The notes under the pieces are model-generated. The model did not search any database. It had not been told where the DNA came from and saw only the letters and a program-made list of their open reading frames with translations. From Alphaproteobacteria bacterium (GTDB taxonomy: Bacteria > Pseudomonadota > Alphaproteobacteria > Sphingomonadales > Sphingomonadaceae): a DNA stretch of 7,779 bases. Location: contig JAGWQR010000371.1 of NCBI GenBank assembly GCA_028869975.1, forward strand, positions 1-7,779. Direction: 5' to 3'. A program made the position numbers and the translations under genes. Numbering within the stretch: position 1 is the first letter of the stretch; the number at the start of each line of letters is the position of its first letter. Of the stretch, positions 5,966 to 7,779 are shown piece after piece.

Positions 5966-7779
5966 ATGCGTGTAATTTTGCTGGCATCCACAGCCCTGAC
6001 TTTGTCAGTTCTCGGCTCACCTGCCTGGACGCAATCTGCGGGGCCGGTCGCCAGCGACTCGGCTCCTGCAGACATAGTTGTCACGGCGCAAAAGCGTACG
6101 GAGCGCTTGCAGGATATTCCTGTCTCGGCGTCTGTGCTCTCCAACCATGCTATCGAAGAAGCGCATGTTACCGACCTGTCGGACATCAACCGCGTTGTAC
6201 CTTCTGTGGAAATCAAGGGAACTTTCAACGGACGTGTGCCTTATGGTATGCGCGGCATCTCGACCAATGCCAATGAAGGAACGATCGGCCTGACCTCAGG
6301 TGTCAATGTCGAAATCGACGGCATACCAGTGCCCGCGGACAGCTTTGCTGCCAACACATTGTCCGATATTGCGCAGCTTGAGGTACTCAAAGGCCCGCAG
6401 GCAACCTTGGGCGGGCGCACCGCATCAGCGGGTACCATCAACTTTGTTACCAATGGCCCTACCAATACTTTTAAGGGGTCGTTCAGCGCGATGGGCACCG
6501 ATGACAAGGAATACCGGGTGGATGCAGCCGTAAGTGGCCCGATCAGCAGCAACGCCTCTTTCAGTCTGGCGGGTTTCGCCAGTCGGACGCCCTATCCGGT
6601 CTACAATAATGTTCAGAACACCCAAAGCTACGCCGATAACAAGAGCATTCGCGGCAAGCTGAAGTTCGAATCCGGCGATTTCGATATGCTGCTTACGGGC
6701 CATTATGCATTGGCCAAAGGTTATGGCGATACGTTTACGATGCAGTATCTGACGCCTGGGGCCACCATCTTCCCGTTTGTTTTCCCTCCCGCTGTCGCAG
6801 CGTCACGGGCTTATCCCTATCCCATCTATTATGGCAATACGACCATTGGTTCCCCGGTCAACATGGTCTCCAACTATGAAGATATGGATGGCTCGTTCGT
6901 TCTCAACTATCATATGGGCGGCACAACAGTTTCATCGACAACGGCCTATTTTCAGGAGAACCAGTTTCAGAGCCAGGACATTCTGAACTCGAACATCTAT
7001 TTCTGGAATGACTCTTTCTCTTATCTGCGCGGATATCTGACCTCGATCGGCGTACCTGCAAGCCAGCAGCCAAACCCGCCTTTATTCAACAATCTTCAAT
7101 CACAGGCGGGCAACGTCAAGCAATGGACACAGGAGTTCAAGATTGCTTCGGATGCGAGCAAGCCGGTCAGTTATCTCGCGGGTGCCTATTATTCCGATTT
7201 GTCGGTTCTGGCGAATGGGTTGCGCACATGGGCCGGCAACCCGACATCAAAGACCAACATCTCCACGACCAAGAGCTATGCGCTCTATGCCCGCGTAACC
7301 GCCAAAGCTTCGGACAAGGTCTCGATCATTGCGGGCTTGCGCAACAACTGGGACAAGATTGGCTGGAACGACACGGAAATATTCAATCCGGCTGCGTCGC
7401 AATATTATAACTGTAACCCCAATGCTGCGGGCGCCCCTTCGGGCTGCGCATGGAATCTGAGCGACAGCTCCAGCACTCTTGTCGGCGACTTTTCTGTTCA
7501 GTTCCACCCGAGCAAGGACGAAATGCTCTATGCGTCCTATACACGCGGTTACAAACCGCGCGCTTACAATACGGCGCACGATTTCCTATCCAACCAGACG
7601 GGGCCGATTGATACAAGCGCCGCAGCAGTCGCGGCCTATCAATCAGACCTGAACAACTTCGGCTCGCCCGCCAAGGCTGAAAATATCGACAGCTTTGAAC
7701 TTGGTCTTAAATCTAGCCTGCTCGACCGCCACCTTACCGTCAATGCGGCTGCATTCTATACCAATTATCATAACTATCA
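5966..7779 (+). CDS. TonB-dependent outer-membrane receptor (3' end outside window)
   Basis: The frame stays open from ATG 5966 to the window edge, giving 604 complete codons. Residues 1 to about 20 form a signal peptide (MRVILLASTALTLSVLGSPA, cleavage probably after Ala20). A TonB-box-like DIVVTAQ follows at 36-42, then the plug domain: RTERLQDIPVSASVL (44-58), a RGIST loop (96-100), VEIDGIPV (115-122), and the hallmark LEVLKGPQATLGGRTASAGTIN (138-159; usual form VEVLRGPQGTLYGRN). The remainder is beta-barrel strands rich in aromatic residues, with LYASYTRGYKPRAYN (521-535) and ENIDSFELGLKSSLL (572-586) typical of the barrel's second half. Cys483 and Cys494 could form a disulfide in an extracellular loop. 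Such receptors are usually 700-850 residues, so roughly the last 100-200 are missing. In sphingomonads this type imports siderophores, but also aromatic and other small substrates. The neighbouring catabolic genes favour an aromatic compound; this is inference. Confidence 0.95.
   Translation, partial: MRVILLASTALTLSVLGSPAWTQSAGPVASDSAPADIVVTAQKRTERLQDIPVSASVLSNHAIEEAHVTDLSDINRVVPSVEIKGTFNGRVPYGMRGISTNANEGTIGLTSGVNVEIDGIPVPADSFAANTLSDIAQLEVLKGPQATLGGRTASAGTINFVTNGPTNTFKGSFSAMGTDDKEYRVDAAVSGPISSNASFSLAGFASRTPYPVYNNVQNTQSYADNKSIRGKLKFESGDFDMLLTGHYALAKGYGDTFTMQYLTPGATIFPFVFPPAVAASRAYPYPIYYGNTTIGSPVNMVSNYEDMDGSFVLNYHMGGTTVSSTTAYFQENQFQSQDILNSNIYFWNDSFSYLRGYLTSIGVPASQQPNPPLFNNLQSQAGNVKQWTQEFKIASDASKPVSYLAGAYYSDLSVLANGLRTWAGNPTSKTNISTTKSYALYARVTAKASDKVSIIAGLRNNWDKIGWNDTEIFNPAASQYYNCNPNAAGAPSGCAWNLSDSSSTLVGDFSVQFHPSKDEMLYASYTRGYKPRAYNTAHDFLSNQTGPIDTSAAAVAAYQSDLNNFGSPAKAENIDSFELGLKSSLLDRHLTVNAAAFYTNYHNY

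Noticed and set aside
5890..6293. Plus-strand frames of 128 and 71 codons at the start of the receptor gene
   Set aside because: They are out-of-frame readings of the receptor's signal peptide and plug region, which is strongly supported in the frame from 5966.
1..7779. CRISPR array, tRNA/rRNA, phage or toxin-antitoxin module, biosynthetic or defence system
   Set aside because: No regularly spaced repeats, tRNA-like cloverleaf or relevant protein families were seen; the window is metabolic and transport genes plus one IS scar.

Overview
The window reads as chromosomal or plasmid DNA of a GC-rich alphaproteobacterium, most likely a sphingomonad (Sphingobium/Novosphingobium/Sphingopyxis type). 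This rests on the GC-rich codon use, an outer-membrane TonB-dependent receptor of the kind sphingomonads carry in large numbers, and a catabolic gene set for aromatic compounds. The taxonomic call is an inference from gene content, not from a marker gene.

Layout from left to right. A plus-strand pair (1-2308) encodes an acetoacetate-decarboxylase-superfamily protein and, 19 nt downstream, an NAD(P)-dependent aldehyde dehydrogenase resembling salicylaldehyde/benzaldehyde/vanillin dehydrogenases. A 489-nt gap (2309-2797) follows. It holds a weak hairpin, a 58-codon open frame with one predicted membrane segment, and the decayed end of an IS3-family insertion sequence whose transposase C-terminus is still readable on the minus strand. 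Next comes a minus-strand pobA (2798-3967), a complete 4-hydroxybenzoate 3-monooxygenase with all the substrate-site residues I could compare. A 199-nt AT-rich divergent promoter region (3968-4166) with two perfect short palindromes separates pobA from a plus-strand thiamine-diphosphate-dependent enzyme (4167-5864). A TonB-dependent receptor (from 5966) runs off the right edge of the window.

How the genes may work together. PobA converts 4-hydroxybenzoate to protocatechuate; this is secure. An aldehyde dehydrogenase of this type could supply 4-hydroxybenzoate from 4-hydroxybenzaldehyde. A ThDP enzyme with benzaldehyde-lyase or benzoylformate-decarboxylase-like chemistry could release such an aldehyde from an alpha-hydroxyketone or alpha-keto acid, and the TonB-dependent receptor could import the parent aromatic compound. 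That pathway (receptor, ThDP lyase, aldehyde dehydrogenase, PobA) is a hypothesis from gene neighbourhood. The ThDP enzyme lacks the benzaldehyde-lyase active-site His and Gln by eye alignment, so its substrate is open. I see no CRISPR array, phage module, RNA gene or defence system. The most unusual elements are the unassigned ThDP enzyme and the ADC-like protein with a reduced catalytic set.
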